DNA of 5,875 nucleotides from Labilithrix luteola (GCA_026225435.1 JAMFST010000366.1:1-5875), one strand, 5' to 3'. Shown: positions 1 through 5,268, counted from the stretch's first letter. Made by a program: numbers and translations. The notes: generated by a model not told the origin, from the sequence alone.

Positions 1-356
1 AGGCGCGCGACGAAGCCGCCACGCGTCGCGGCGAGCCCCTTGCGCAAGGCGGCGACGTCACGCGGGGGGGCGGGCGTCGTCTCGACGGCCGGGCTGGAGC
101 CAGGGCGCGACGGCAGCGGCTTGCGCGTGGAGAGAGCGGCCTCGCCCTCCGCCTTGATCGGCTGGATGGACGGGGGGCTCTTCTTGCCGTCCGTGGCGCC
201 GAGCCCGCTGCTCGCGTCGGTGGCGCCGGCGGGCGGCAGGACCTCGGGGGTCGGCCTGGTGGTGAGCTGCTCCGGCTTCTTCCGGACCAGGGCGACGACG
301 CCCACCACACCCGCGAGGCCGAGAATGACAAGGATCAGGATGACAATCGCGCTCAT
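1..356 (-). CDS. ftsY: Signal recognition particle receptor FtsY, N-terminal part (truncated by window edge)
   Basis: FtsY is the SRP-receptor GTPase that docks ribosome-SRP complexes at the inner membrane. The leftward frame starts at ATG 356 and stays open to base 1, giving 118 codons; the NG GTPase core lies outside the window. Visible: a hydrophobic N-terminal helix (residues about 3-24, rich in I, V, L) followed by RKK, then a Pro/Ala/Ser/Thr-rich linker (about 28-99), and at 103-118 the segment LRKGLAATRGGFVARL. That segment matches the opening helix of the FtsY N domain, which typically reads L-x-K-G-L-x-x-T-R. The TM-plus-linker front end replaces the acidic A domain of enterobacterial FtsY and is, as I recall, usual in deltaproteobacteria. 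The start is supported by GAAGGG nine bases upstream. The gene lies 66 nt downstream of a same-strand gene, so cotranscription is likely. The identification rests on one short motif plus architecture; the GTPase motifs cannot be seen. Confidence 0.8.
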   Translation of the reverse strand, partial: MSAIVILILVILGLAGVVGVVALVRKKPEQLTTRPTPEVLPPAGATDASSGLGATDGKKSPPSIQPIKAEGEAALSTRKPLPSRPGSSPAVETTPAPPRDVAALRKGLAATRGGFVAR

Positions 357-365
357 CGGTCTTGG

Positions 366-371
366 CCCTTC
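366..371 (-). promoter_or_regulatory. Ribosome binding site of ftsY
   Basis: On the minus strand GAAGGG lies nine bases before ATG 356. It fixes the ftsY start. A TM helix follows directly after this start, which fits a real N-terminus. Confidence 0.6.
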
Positions 372-378
372 ACGTACC

Positions 379-388
379 TGTCGCGACA
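379..388. repeat. Perfect 10-bp palindrome TGTCGCGACA upstream of ftsY
   Basis: TGTCGCGACA equals its own reverse complement. It lies in the 66-nt gap between the stop of the upstream gene (423) and ftsY, seven bases before the ribosome binding site. It could be a protein-binding half-site pair or chance in GC-rich DNA. No U-tract follows it, so it does not look like a terminator. Confidence 0.4.
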
Positions 389-422
389 TCCCCCCGTCAA
401 TGTCCGACCGTCCACGCTCGAC

Positions 423-2219
423 TCAGGGCCCGTCTCCGGCGCGTTCTTGCGGGCGAGGGGCCAGGTGATCGACCTCGCGCTCGGCGACCGCGTCGACCTC
501 GTCGGGGCCGAAGGCGGCGCGCTCGGTGGCCTCGGCCCACCGTTTCACCTCGAAATCATGGGCGCGTCGCTTCACCTGAGCCGGCGTGGGCTCGATGCGA
601 GCGTTGTCCCGCAGCCGAGCGCGCGCCCAGGCGACCAGGCGATCGAGCAGGGCGCGGCGACGCGAGACGAGCTGGATGGACAGCTCGCCGGCGTGCGGGA
701 GCGGCTGGCGTAGCTCGGCGTGCAGGCGCGCCTGGACGAGCAGGTGGTCACCGGGGGCACGCGTGAACGAGGGGAGCACGAACGATCCGTCCTCGCCGGT
801 CAGCGCCTCGGCCACCAGCGCGGCGGCGGTGAAACCGCTGCGCTCCACCAGCACCTCGGCGTCGGCGATGGGGGAGCGATCGTGGGCGTCGAGCACGCGG
901 CCGCGCCAGGTGGTGCCCGCCTCGTCGCTCGCCACCAGCTCGATCCCGGCCACGTCGCGCGGCGCCTCGGGGGTGGCCGGCTTGTCCGCCGGAGGAGCCG
1001 CGAGGCGCGACGCGCGACCGCGCAGACGCGTGCCGAGGAGCCAGGCGACGACGACGATCCCCGCGGCCAGCAGCGGCGACTGCCGCAGCGCCGTCTTCGC
1101 CCGCACCTGCGCGTGGGCCACCGCGTCGTCGCCGGGCTCGAGCCAGGGGGACGCGGGCAGGTAATGCAGGCCGATGGCCGCGTCGCCGTTGGTGGACGGG
1201 CGGAAGGTGATCACCAGGTGGGCGACGCCGTGCTCGACGCTCGCCGCGCCCACGACCACGCCGGAGAGGCGCGCCTCCACGGTCCCTTCCTCGACCGGCG
1301 TGTCGAGCGTGGTGGTCACCTTCACGTCGAGCGGCGTGCCGTCCTCGGGCGACTGCGCGTGGGTCGCCAGCTCGGCATCGAGCGGATCGAGCCGCACCTG
1401 CGCGTGGCGCTCGACGTCGATCTCCACGCCGGAGCCGGTGGAGCACTCTTCCCCGCTGCACGACAGCCGCAGCTTGCCCGGGCCGGGCGGGGCGAAGGCC
1501 GAGGGGACGATGGTGAAGTGAGCCCGCCCGAGCGCGTCGGACACGGAGCTGGCCAGCGGGTGGCCGCGCTCGTCGCTCACCTCCACGTGCAGCCCGGTCG
1601 CCGGGGCGGCCATGTCGCTGGCGACGAAGGCGCTCGCTCGTAGCAGCACCGGCCCGTCCAAATGGACAACGCGCGGGCTGGGGTCGAAGCGCAGCGCCAG
1701 CGGCATGCGCTGCAGATCGATGGGGAGGTCGAAGCGGACGGGGTCGACCAGAGGAGTGCCGGCGAAGCTGAGATGGGCCACGTACGTGGCCGGCGGCAGG
1801 GTGGCCTGGAGGCAGAACTCGCCGCCGTCGTCGGTGCGCAAGGCGGTCGCCGCTACGGCGCCGGTCGCTCCCGGCTGGCAAGGACGAAAGACGCGGAGCG
1901 GCGTCGGCGCGCTGTCGGTTGCACCGGCGGCACCAGCCCCGGCCGCCGGATCAGCCCCCAGCGTGGCGTCGATGGGGGCGCGACCGATGGGCGTCCCGGA
2001 GTCGTCGAGCAGCGTTCCCAGAACGAGAAGATCCCCCCCGCTGCTGCGCGAAGCGCGGGCCGACAGCCTTCCCGCACCGCGCAGATGCACGCGGACCGCA
2101 GCCCCGGCCGGGCGCGCCGTCATCAATGTACATATGACCAAAAGGAGGAGGAGCGCCGCCGATGTGAGACGAAAGCGACCCTCAAACTTGAGCTTCGGTC
2201 GCGGAAAGCCGTCCATCAT
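423..2219 (-). CDS. Exported membrane-anchored protein with Ig-like and carboxypeptidase-regulatory-like domains
   Basis: Unrecognised gene, 598 aa from ATG 2219. Residues 1-17 are a basic n-region and 18-33 a hydrophobic core (LTSAALLLLLVICTLMT), with cleavage likely near A40/A41, so the next part should be periplasmic. Three beta-sandwich-like segments follow (about 43-170, 175-273, 274-373); the first has the pattern G-x-L-x-D-x-x-G-x-P-I followed by T-D-D-G-G-E-F, typical of carboxypeptidase-regulatory/Ig-like folds. Cysteine pairs C113/C136 and C254/C259 could form disulfides. A single TM helix lies at about 381-399, followed by Arg-rich residues, so the rest should be cytoplasmic. That part holds another regulatory-like unit at 437-483 (W-R-G-R-V-L-D-x-x-x-x-x-P-I-x-D-A then T-G-E-D-G-S-F), then a charged helical tail containing W-x-x-A-T-E-R-A-A-F-G-P. 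The tail faintly recalls the end of DUF4129 proteins, which I could not confirm. A GTG at 2249 in the same frame would add ten residues but would abut the divergent gene; ATG 2216 is also possible. No strong ribosome binding site is seen. Confidence 0.72.
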   Translation of the reverse strand: MMDGFPRPKLKFEGRFRLTSAALLLLLVICTLMTARPAGAAVRVHLRGAGRLSARASRSSGGDLLVLGTLLDDSGTPIGRAPIDATLGADPAAGAGAAGATDSAPTPLRVFRPCQPGATGAVAATALRTDDGGEFCLQATLPPATYVAHLSFAGTPLVDPVRFDLPIDLQRMPLALRFDPSPRVVHLDGPVLLRASAFVASDMAAPATGLHVEVSDERGHPLASSVSDALGRAHFTIVPSAFAPPGPGKLRLSCSGEECSTGSGVEIDVERHAQVRLDPLDAELATHAQSPEDGTPLDVKVTTTLDTPVEEGTVEARLSGVVVGAASVEHGVAHLVITFRPSTNGDAAIGLHYLPASPWLEPGDDAVAHAQVRAKTALRQSPLLAAGIVVVAWLLGTRLRGRASRLAAPPADKPATPEAPRDVAGIELVASDEAGTTWRGRVLDAHDRSPIADAEVLVERSGFTAAALVAEALTGEDGSFVLPSFTRAPGDHLLVQARLHAELRQPLPHAGELSIQLVSRRRALLDRLVAWARARLRDNARIEPTPAQVKRRAHDFEVKRWAEATERAAFGPDEVDAVAEREVDHLAPRPQERAGDGP

Positions 2220-2252
2220 GGCCAGCACCACGTGATAGCTTGGTCTCACGCG

Positions 2253-3119
2253 ATGGCGAAGACGCGATTCGCATCTCCGCTGGCGTATTCGTTCCGCCCG
2301 ATGGTTGCGGCGATCGTAGCCTGCCTCTTGCTCGTTCTGAGCGCGGGGAGCGCGCGAGCGGATGCGCGTACGTCGTTTCTCATCGACCGTCTAAAGGCCG
2401 ACGACTTCCGCGTGCGCACCAGCGCTGCCCTCCAGCTCGGTGCCACCGGCGACGACGCCGCGGTCGGCCCGCTGTGCGGCGCGCTCGGCGACGGAAACGA
2501 CGTCGTTCGCCAGGCTGCCGGCGCCGGTCTCGCCCGTCTCGGCAAGGCGTCCGCGGTCGGCTGCGTGCAGCAGCACCTGCAGAGCGAGCAGAACGGGAGC
2601 GTGAAGGCGCAGCTCGAGAAGACGCTCGCCACCCTGCAGCCGGGCGGCGGCGGCGGCGGTGGGGGAGGAGGTGGTGGTGACGACGCCAGCCCGCCCGATG
2701 TCTCCGGCGCCAAGTTTTACATCTCCATCTCCCCGGTCGCGAACGCCTCCGACCGCGCGCAGGGGGAGGTCGACCGGGTGATCCGCGCATCCATCAAGTC
2801 GAAGCTCGGTTCCCTCGGCGACTACCAGCTGGCCCCAGGGAAGGAGAGCCCCGACTCGGCCCGCGCGGTCATCTCGCGCCGCCACTTGAAGGGCTACTAT
2901 CTGTCGGTGCAGCTCGAGAAGTTCGACTACTCGGGGGGCAATCTGCGGGTTCGCGTGAAGATCGCCGTCTTCAGCTACCCCAGCAAGTCGCTCGCCGGGG
3001 AGATCCCCGCCGGCCTCACGCAGACCGGCGTGAGCCCCGGAAGTCATGACGCCGAGGACGGCCTCATGCAGATGGCCGCCGAGCAGGCGACCCAGCTCTT
3101 CGCCCAGAATTTCCACTGA
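2253..3119 (+). CDS. Secreted HEAT-repeat protein with polyglycine linker and C-terminal alpha/beta domain
   Basis: Unrecognised gene, 288 aa. Residues 17-36 (MVAAIVACLLLVLSAGSARA) form a signal peptide ending in A-R-A, so the product is exported. Residues about 42-129 contain three HEAT-like helical repeats, e.g. D-D-x-A-V-G-P-L-C-G-A-L-x-D-x-N-D-V-V-R-x-A-A-x-x-x-L-A-R-L-G at 67-97. Twelve consecutive glycines (131-142) separate them from a C-terminal domain (about 152-288) with alternating strands and helices. This includes Y-Y-L-S-V-Q-L-E-K-F-D-Y, a strand pair R-V-R-V-K-I-A-V-F-S-Y, and a closing helix with A-x-E-Q-A-T-Q-L-F. Its layout recalls CsgG/LpoB-type envelope domains, but this is a fold guess only. 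HEAT repeats usually bind protein partners. The start is uncertain: ATG 2253 gives a 16-residue n-region, while ATG 2301 would give a compact signal peptide and leave 81 bp to the divergent ATG 2219. Neither has a clear ribosome binding site. The HAMP gene follows 62 nt downstream, probably in the same operon. Confidence 0.78.
   Translation: MAKTRFASPLAYSFRPMVAAIVACLLLVLSAGSARADARTSFLIDRLKADDFRVRTSAALQLGATGDDAAVGPLCGALGDGNDVVRQAAGAGLARLGKASAVGCVQQHLQSEQNGSVKAQLEKTLATLQPGGGGGGGGGGGGDDASPPDVSGAKFYISISPVANASDRAQGEVDRVIRASIKSKLGSLGDYQLAPGKESPDSARAVISRRHLKGYYLSVQLEKFDYSGGNLRVRVKIAVFSYPSKSLAGEIPAGLTQTGVSPGSHDAEDGLMQMAAEQATQLFAQNFH
2643..2678 (+). repeat. Run of 12 glycine codons (GGN)12 linker
   Basis: Twelve GGN codons in a row: five GGC, then GGT, GGG, two GGA and three GGT. 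They encode the linker between the HEAT repeats and the C-terminal domain. The mixed third bases show the run is not a pure microsatellite now, though the GGC5 and GGT3 parts could vary by slippage. Confidence 0.85.
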
Positions 3120-3167
3120 CCTGCCATGGACTGGGCCGCCTTTGCCTGGACGTGCGACGCTTACGCC

Positions 3168-3172
3168 GAGGA
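3168..3172 (+). promoter_or_regulatory. Ribosome binding site deciding the ATG 3182 start
   Basis: GAGGA lies nine bases before ATG 3182. It favours this ATG over the in-frame GTG at 3152, which would place the motif inside the coding region. Confidence 0.6.
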
Positions 3173-3181
3173 TCGACTCTG

Positions 3182-3988
3182 ATGACGACGAGCTCCCACG
3201 CCGAGTCTCCGCCCACGCAAGCGCCGCGCCCTGAAAGCCAGAGGTACAAGCGCAGCGTCAAAAACTATCTCATCGACTCGCGCTTCCAGCTCAAATACAC
3301 GGGGCTGATCCTGCTCGTGGCGCTGGTCATCAGCTCCATCCTCGGGGCGGTCCTCTGGCGCACCAGCCAGGAGGTGATCGCCGAGAGCGACAAGCTGGTC
3401 GAGGAGAGCAAGAAGGTCGTCGCCGAGAGCCAGAAGGTCTCCGACATCGTCAGCATGTCGATCAAGGACGACCCGGTCTACTCGCAGCAGCCGGAGCTCC
3501 AGGCGGCCTTCCGGGCCGAGTCGAGCAAGAACGACGAGGTGCTCGCGCAGCGGCAAGCCGCGCTCGGCGCCCAGCAGGCAGCGACGCAGGCGCAGCAGCG
3601 CAGCATGATCGCGACGCTCGTCGGCGGGCTGTCGATGATGGTCCTCCTGATCGGGATCCTCGGCATCTACTTCACGCACAAGGTGGCGGGCCCCATCTAC
3701 AAGATGAAGATGCTCCTCACGCAGGTGGGGGAGGGGAAGCTGCCGCAGAGTCGCCTCCGCAAGGGGGACGAGCTGCAGGACTTCTTCGCCGCCTTTGCCA
3801 CCATGGTGGACCGCCTGCGTGCGCGGCAGCTCAATCACGTCGTCGCGCTCGACCAGGCGATCGCCGAGGCGAAGAGCGCGGGCCTCTCCGACGAAGGCGC
3901 GACCGCGCTGGTGGACCTGCGCGAGAAGATGAGCACCCCTGGCGATGCGAGGACCACCGCGCCGCCCGGCGGCTTCTCGGCTCATTGA
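3182..3988 (+). CDS. Two-pass membrane protein with HAMP domain, no output domain
   Basis: 268 aa, starting at ATG 3182 behind GAGGA. In order: a basic, Pro-rich cytoplasmic N-terminus (1-39), TM1 (about 40-59, GLILLVALVISSILGAVLW), a periplasmic segment of about 80 residues, TM2 (about 143-165), and a HAMP domain (about 166-215). The HAMP domain contains K-V-A-G-P-I-Y-K-M, then G-E-G-K-L and K-G-D-E-L-Q-D-F, the hallmark Pro and DExG-like positions of the family. A helical tail (216-250) and a Ser/Pro/Gly-rich end follow. The periplasmic part begins with three seven-residue repeats (66-86), later a Gln/Ala-rich helix (119-140), so it is probably an antiparallel helical bundle. HAMP domains relay signals from receptors to kinase, cyclase or chemotaxis modules, but none is fused here. 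The protein may pass the signal to a separate partner or act structurally. The upstream HEAT-repeat gene (62 nt away) is the obvious candidate partner. It is not a full chemoreceptor, as the methyl-accepting signalling hairpin is absent. Confidence 0.85.
   Translation: MTTSSHAESPPTQAPRPESQRYKRSVKNYLIDSRFQLKYTGLILLVALVISSILGAVLWRTSQEVIAESDKLVEESKKVVAESQKVSDIVSMSIKDDPVYSQQPELQAAFRAESSKNDEVLAQRQAALGAQQAATQAQQRSMIATLVGGLSMMVLLIGILGIYFTHKVAGPIYKMKMLLTQVGEGKLPQSRLRKGDELQDFFAAFATMVDRLRARQLNHVVALDQAIAEAKSAGLSDEGATALVDLREKMSTPGDARTTAPPGGFSAH
3377..3439 (+). repeat. Three tandem heptads (21-nt units) in the periplasmic segment of the HAMP protein
   Basis: The encoded units are IAESDKL, VEESKKV and VAESQKV, consensus [IV]-x-E-S-x-K-[LV]. 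The DNA units share the core GAGAGC-x-x-x-AAG. A heptad with hydrophobic first and last positions fits a coiled-coil stalk just outside TM1; the unit probably arose by in-frame duplication. Confidence 0.7.
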
Positions 3989-3992
3989 GCAA

Positions 3993-4009
3993 GCTCAGTG
4001 AGCCTCACT
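3993..4009. repeat. Overlapping alternating inverted repeats after the HAMP gene stop
   Basis: GCTCA-G-TGAGC (3993-4003) and AGTGAG-C-CTCACT (3997-4009) overlap and share bases, and a TGAGC copy covers the stop codon (3986-3990). The copies can pair only in mutually exclusive ways. They begin the hairpin-rich stretch between the convergent genes. Confidence 0.5.
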
Positions 4010-4016
4010 TTGTCTT

Positions 4017-4038
4017 AGGGGCGGCACGCGCCGCCCCT
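4017..4038. terminator. Strong GC hairpin, probable bidirectional terminator
   Basis: AGGGGCGGC (4017-4025), loop ACGC, then GCCGCCCCT (4030-4038): a perfect 9-bp stem with a 4-base loop. It lies 29 bases after the HAMP gene stop and 62 bases beyond the yraN stop, between convergent genes. No U-tract follows on the plus strand. Read leftward, the bases after the stem are AAGACAAAG, also without a U-run. It may therefore act as a pause or RNA-end stabiliser, or work with Rho, rather than as a canonical intrinsic terminator. Confidence 0.6.
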
Positions 4039-4064
4039 CCCCGACCGGCAAAGCCGGATCGGGG
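4039..4064. terminator. Second GC hairpin directly adjoining the first
   Basis: CCCCGA-CCGGC (4039-4049), loop AAA, GCCGG-A-TCGGGG (4053-4064). The stem has 5 + 6 pairs with a single bulged A at 4058. It starts immediately where the first hairpin ends, and its right arm runs into the palindrome GGGGCCCC (4061-4068). The tandem hairpin pair looks like a REP-type palindromic unit as well as a terminator for the convergent genes. Confidence 0.6.
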
Positions 4065-4099
4065 CCCCTCCCCACGCGGTCGCTAGCGCTCCAAGAGAT

Positions 4100-4465
4100 C
4101 TAGGCAGCGGTGATCGCGCCGGCGTCGTATTCGATCGAGGACGTGCCCGCGGCGTCGAAGCGGACGGCGGCGACGTCGATTCGCAGGCGCGACCAGCCCT
4201 CGTCCTTGTGCTCCTTCGCCCAGCGCTCGGCGGCGCGGAGCAAGGTCTCGCGCTTCTTCGCCGTCACGCTGCCGAAGGGCGTCTCGAAGGCACGCGGCCC
4301 ACGAGTACGCACCTCCACGAGGACCACCAGGTCGCCGTGCTGCGCGACCAGATCGATCTCCAGAGGCCCGAGCCGCACGTTGCGCCCGAGCAGCCGGTAG
4401 CCCTGCGCCTCCAGGTGAGTCGCGACCGCGTCCTCGGCGCGCAAGCCGAGAGTGCGCCGACTCAC
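4100..4465 (-). CDS. yraN: YraN/UPF0102 family protein, endonuclease-like fold
   Basis: 121 aa, the usual family length. Family motifs are in order: G-L-R-A-E-D-A-V-A (7-15), G-Y-R-L-L-x-R-N-V-R (22-31), L-E-I-D-L-V-A (35-41) and V-L-V-E-V-R-T-R (48-55), with R-I-D-V-A-A-V (95-101) near the end. In this restriction-endonuclease-like fold the expected metal site would be E11, D38 and E51 with R53 at the usual Lys/Arg position; all are present. The biological role of YraN is not settled; a structure-specific nuclease role has been proposed. The start is GTG 4465, the first possible start after the upstream gene's stop and 18 nt from it; no clear ribosome binding site is seen, so translation may be coupled to the upstream lipoprotein gene. 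Both genes share one frame. The hairpins at 4017-4064 lie just downstream. Confidence 0.9.
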   Translation of the reverse strand: MSRRTLGLRAEDAVATHLEAQGYRLLGRNVRLGPLEIDLVAQHGDLVVLVEVRTRGPRAFETPFGSVTAKKRETLLRAAERWAKEHKDEGWSRLRIDVAAVRFDAAGTSSIEYDAGAITAA

Positions 4466-4483
4466 GGCGGCGCGTTCAGCCGA

Positions 4484-5131
4484 TCACTGGACGCAGCCGG
4501 TCTGATCGGCTGCGCCGGGGGTGCAGGTGCCCTGGCTGCAGGACTGGCCGGCGACGTACGCCGTGTCGTTCTTGATGCAGAAGCCGCCGGCGAGGCCCGT
4601 GTCCGTCGACGTCACCTGGTCGATCAGGTTGTTGGCGCACATGAAGCCGTCCGGGCAGCTGCAGTAGGTGTTGCCGTCGTCCGTCTTGCCCTCGGCGTTG
4701 GAGCAGCGGCAGGAGCAGTAGACCGCCTTGTTGGCCGTGCGGTCGGTGCACTCCGGCGGGACGTAGCCCGGCACGTCGGTGGTCGTCCCGGTGATCTTGC
4801 ACGGGCCGCAGTAGCCGGGGTCCGTGATGGGGAGGGACGCGCAGAGCTGCCCGTCGCTGCCTGCCGGACCGACGCCGCCATCGAGCTGGCCGAAGGGGCA
4901 GCTCACGCGACCCTGGAAGTGATTCACCAGGCAAACGCGCGTCTGACACTGGAAGCTCTTCGACTCGACGGAGGGCTCCGCGGCGCTGAAGTAATTCGGA
5001 TTCGGGGACTGGTCCGCGCCTTCGCTCTCGGGCACGCACGGGTCACCGACGCCGCTCGCCTGGCAGCCGGTGAAGCGCAGAAAACCAAGGATACCCGCGG
5101 TGATCGTCAGGGTGAGGACAGTGCGCTTCAT
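4484..5131 (-). CDS. Cysteine-rich predicted lipoprotein
   Basis: Unrecognised gene, 215 aa. MKRT starts a signal peptide with a hydrophobic core (about 5-19) and a lipobox-like F-T-G-C, so C23 is the likely lipidated residue. Phe at the first lipobox position is less usual than Leu. After C23 there are 18 further cysteines (32, 62, 67, 78, 97, 108, 111, 128, 139, 141, 143, 157, 159, 165, 185, 198, 203, 213), an even number that fits up to nine disulfides. The cluster C-S-C-R-C at 139-143 and C-S-C-P-D-G-F-M-C at 157-165 recalls EGF-like spacing. No enzyme motif is seen. ATG 5131 is chosen over an in-frame TTG at 5161 because it sits right before the basic n-region. No strong ribosome binding site is visible. 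Probably an outer-membrane or surface lipoprotein, needing oxidative folding in the periplasm. yraN follows 18 nt after the stop. Confidence 0.82.
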   Translation of the reverse strand: MKRTVLTLTITAGILGFLRFTGCQASGVGDPCVPESEGADQSPNPNYFSAAEPSVESKSFQCQTRVCLVNHFQGRVSCPFGQLDGGVGPAGSDGQLCASLPITDPGYCGPCKITGTTTDVPGYVPPECTDRTANKAVYCSCRCSNAEGKTDDGNTYCSCPDGFMCANNLIDQVTSTDTGLAGGFCIKNDTAYVAGQSCSQGTCTPGAADQTGCVQ

Positions 5132-5142
5132 CGGAGTGCTCA

Positions 5143-5171
5143 CGCTAACGGAGCGGCACAAAACGCGTCAA
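5143..5171 (-). promoter_or_regulatory. Weak candidate promoter for the lipoprotein gene
   Basis: On the minus strand TTGACG (5171-5166) is followed after 17 bases by TTAGCG (5148-5143). The -35 matches 5 of 6 but the -10 is poor. Transcription would start only about five bases before ATG 5131, so the mRNA would be nearly leaderless. Confidence 0.25.
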
Positions 5172-5209
5172 GTCGCTTCCAACAGCGGATGGTGACAATC
5201 AACATGCGT

Positions 5210-5231
5210 CACGATCCGTGAAGGAATCGTG
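5210..5231. repeat. Dyad CACGAT-N10-ATCGTG
   Basis: Six-base arms at 5210-5215 and 5226-5231, ten bases apart (centres 16 bp, about one and a half helical turns). A second hairpin, TCACG-ATC-CGTGA (5209-5221), shares its left arm. It sits about 80-100 bp upstream of the lipoprotein start, where a regulator could bind. No known operator is recognised. Confidence 0.45.
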
Positions 5232-5244
5232 CTCACCGCGGTCG

Positions 5245-5268
5245 ATTTTTCGACACATTTTTCGACAC
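5245..5268. repeat. Perfect tandem duplication of ATTTTTCGACAC
   Basis: Two identical 12-bp units abut (5245-5256 and 5257-5268). The left copy also forms GTCGA-TTTT-TCGAC with preceding bases (5241-5254). The two T5 tracts, spaced 12 bp, stand out in GC-rich DNA and could give slight DNA curvature. Possible roles are a repeated binding site or a chance slippage duplication. Confidence 0.75.

Noticed and set aside
748..1881. Long open frames on both strands inside the 598-aa exported protein gene (e.g. 748-1881 leftward, 720-1643 rightward)
   Set aside because: They encode Arg/Gly/Ala-rich sequence without signal peptide, domain or ribosome binding site, and lie within a gene whose own frame has signal peptide, TM helix and domain patterns.
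2139..2165. Strong Shine-Dalgarno-like AAAGGAGGAGG on the plus strand followed by ATG TGA, a start-stop mini-ORF
   Set aside because: It is the complement of the leucine codons in the signal peptide of the leftward gene, so it is explained by that coding sequence.
1662..2252. In-frame upstream extension of the HEAT-repeat gene to 1662
   Set aside because: It runs antisense through the divergent gene, has Arg/Gln-rich low-complexity sequence, and would bury the signal peptide near residue 215.
3152..3181. GTG 3152 as start of the HAMP gene
   Set aside because: ATG 3182 has a well-spaced GAGGA; the extra ten residues add nothing recognisable and contain that ribosome binding site.
4208..5221. 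Long rightward open frame of 337 codons antisense to yraN and the lipoprotein gene
   Set aside because: The opposite strand carries clear YraN motifs and a lipoprotein signal with regular cysteines. This frame has low-complexity Ala/Arg/Val composition, no domain, and is expected from GC-rich third positions.
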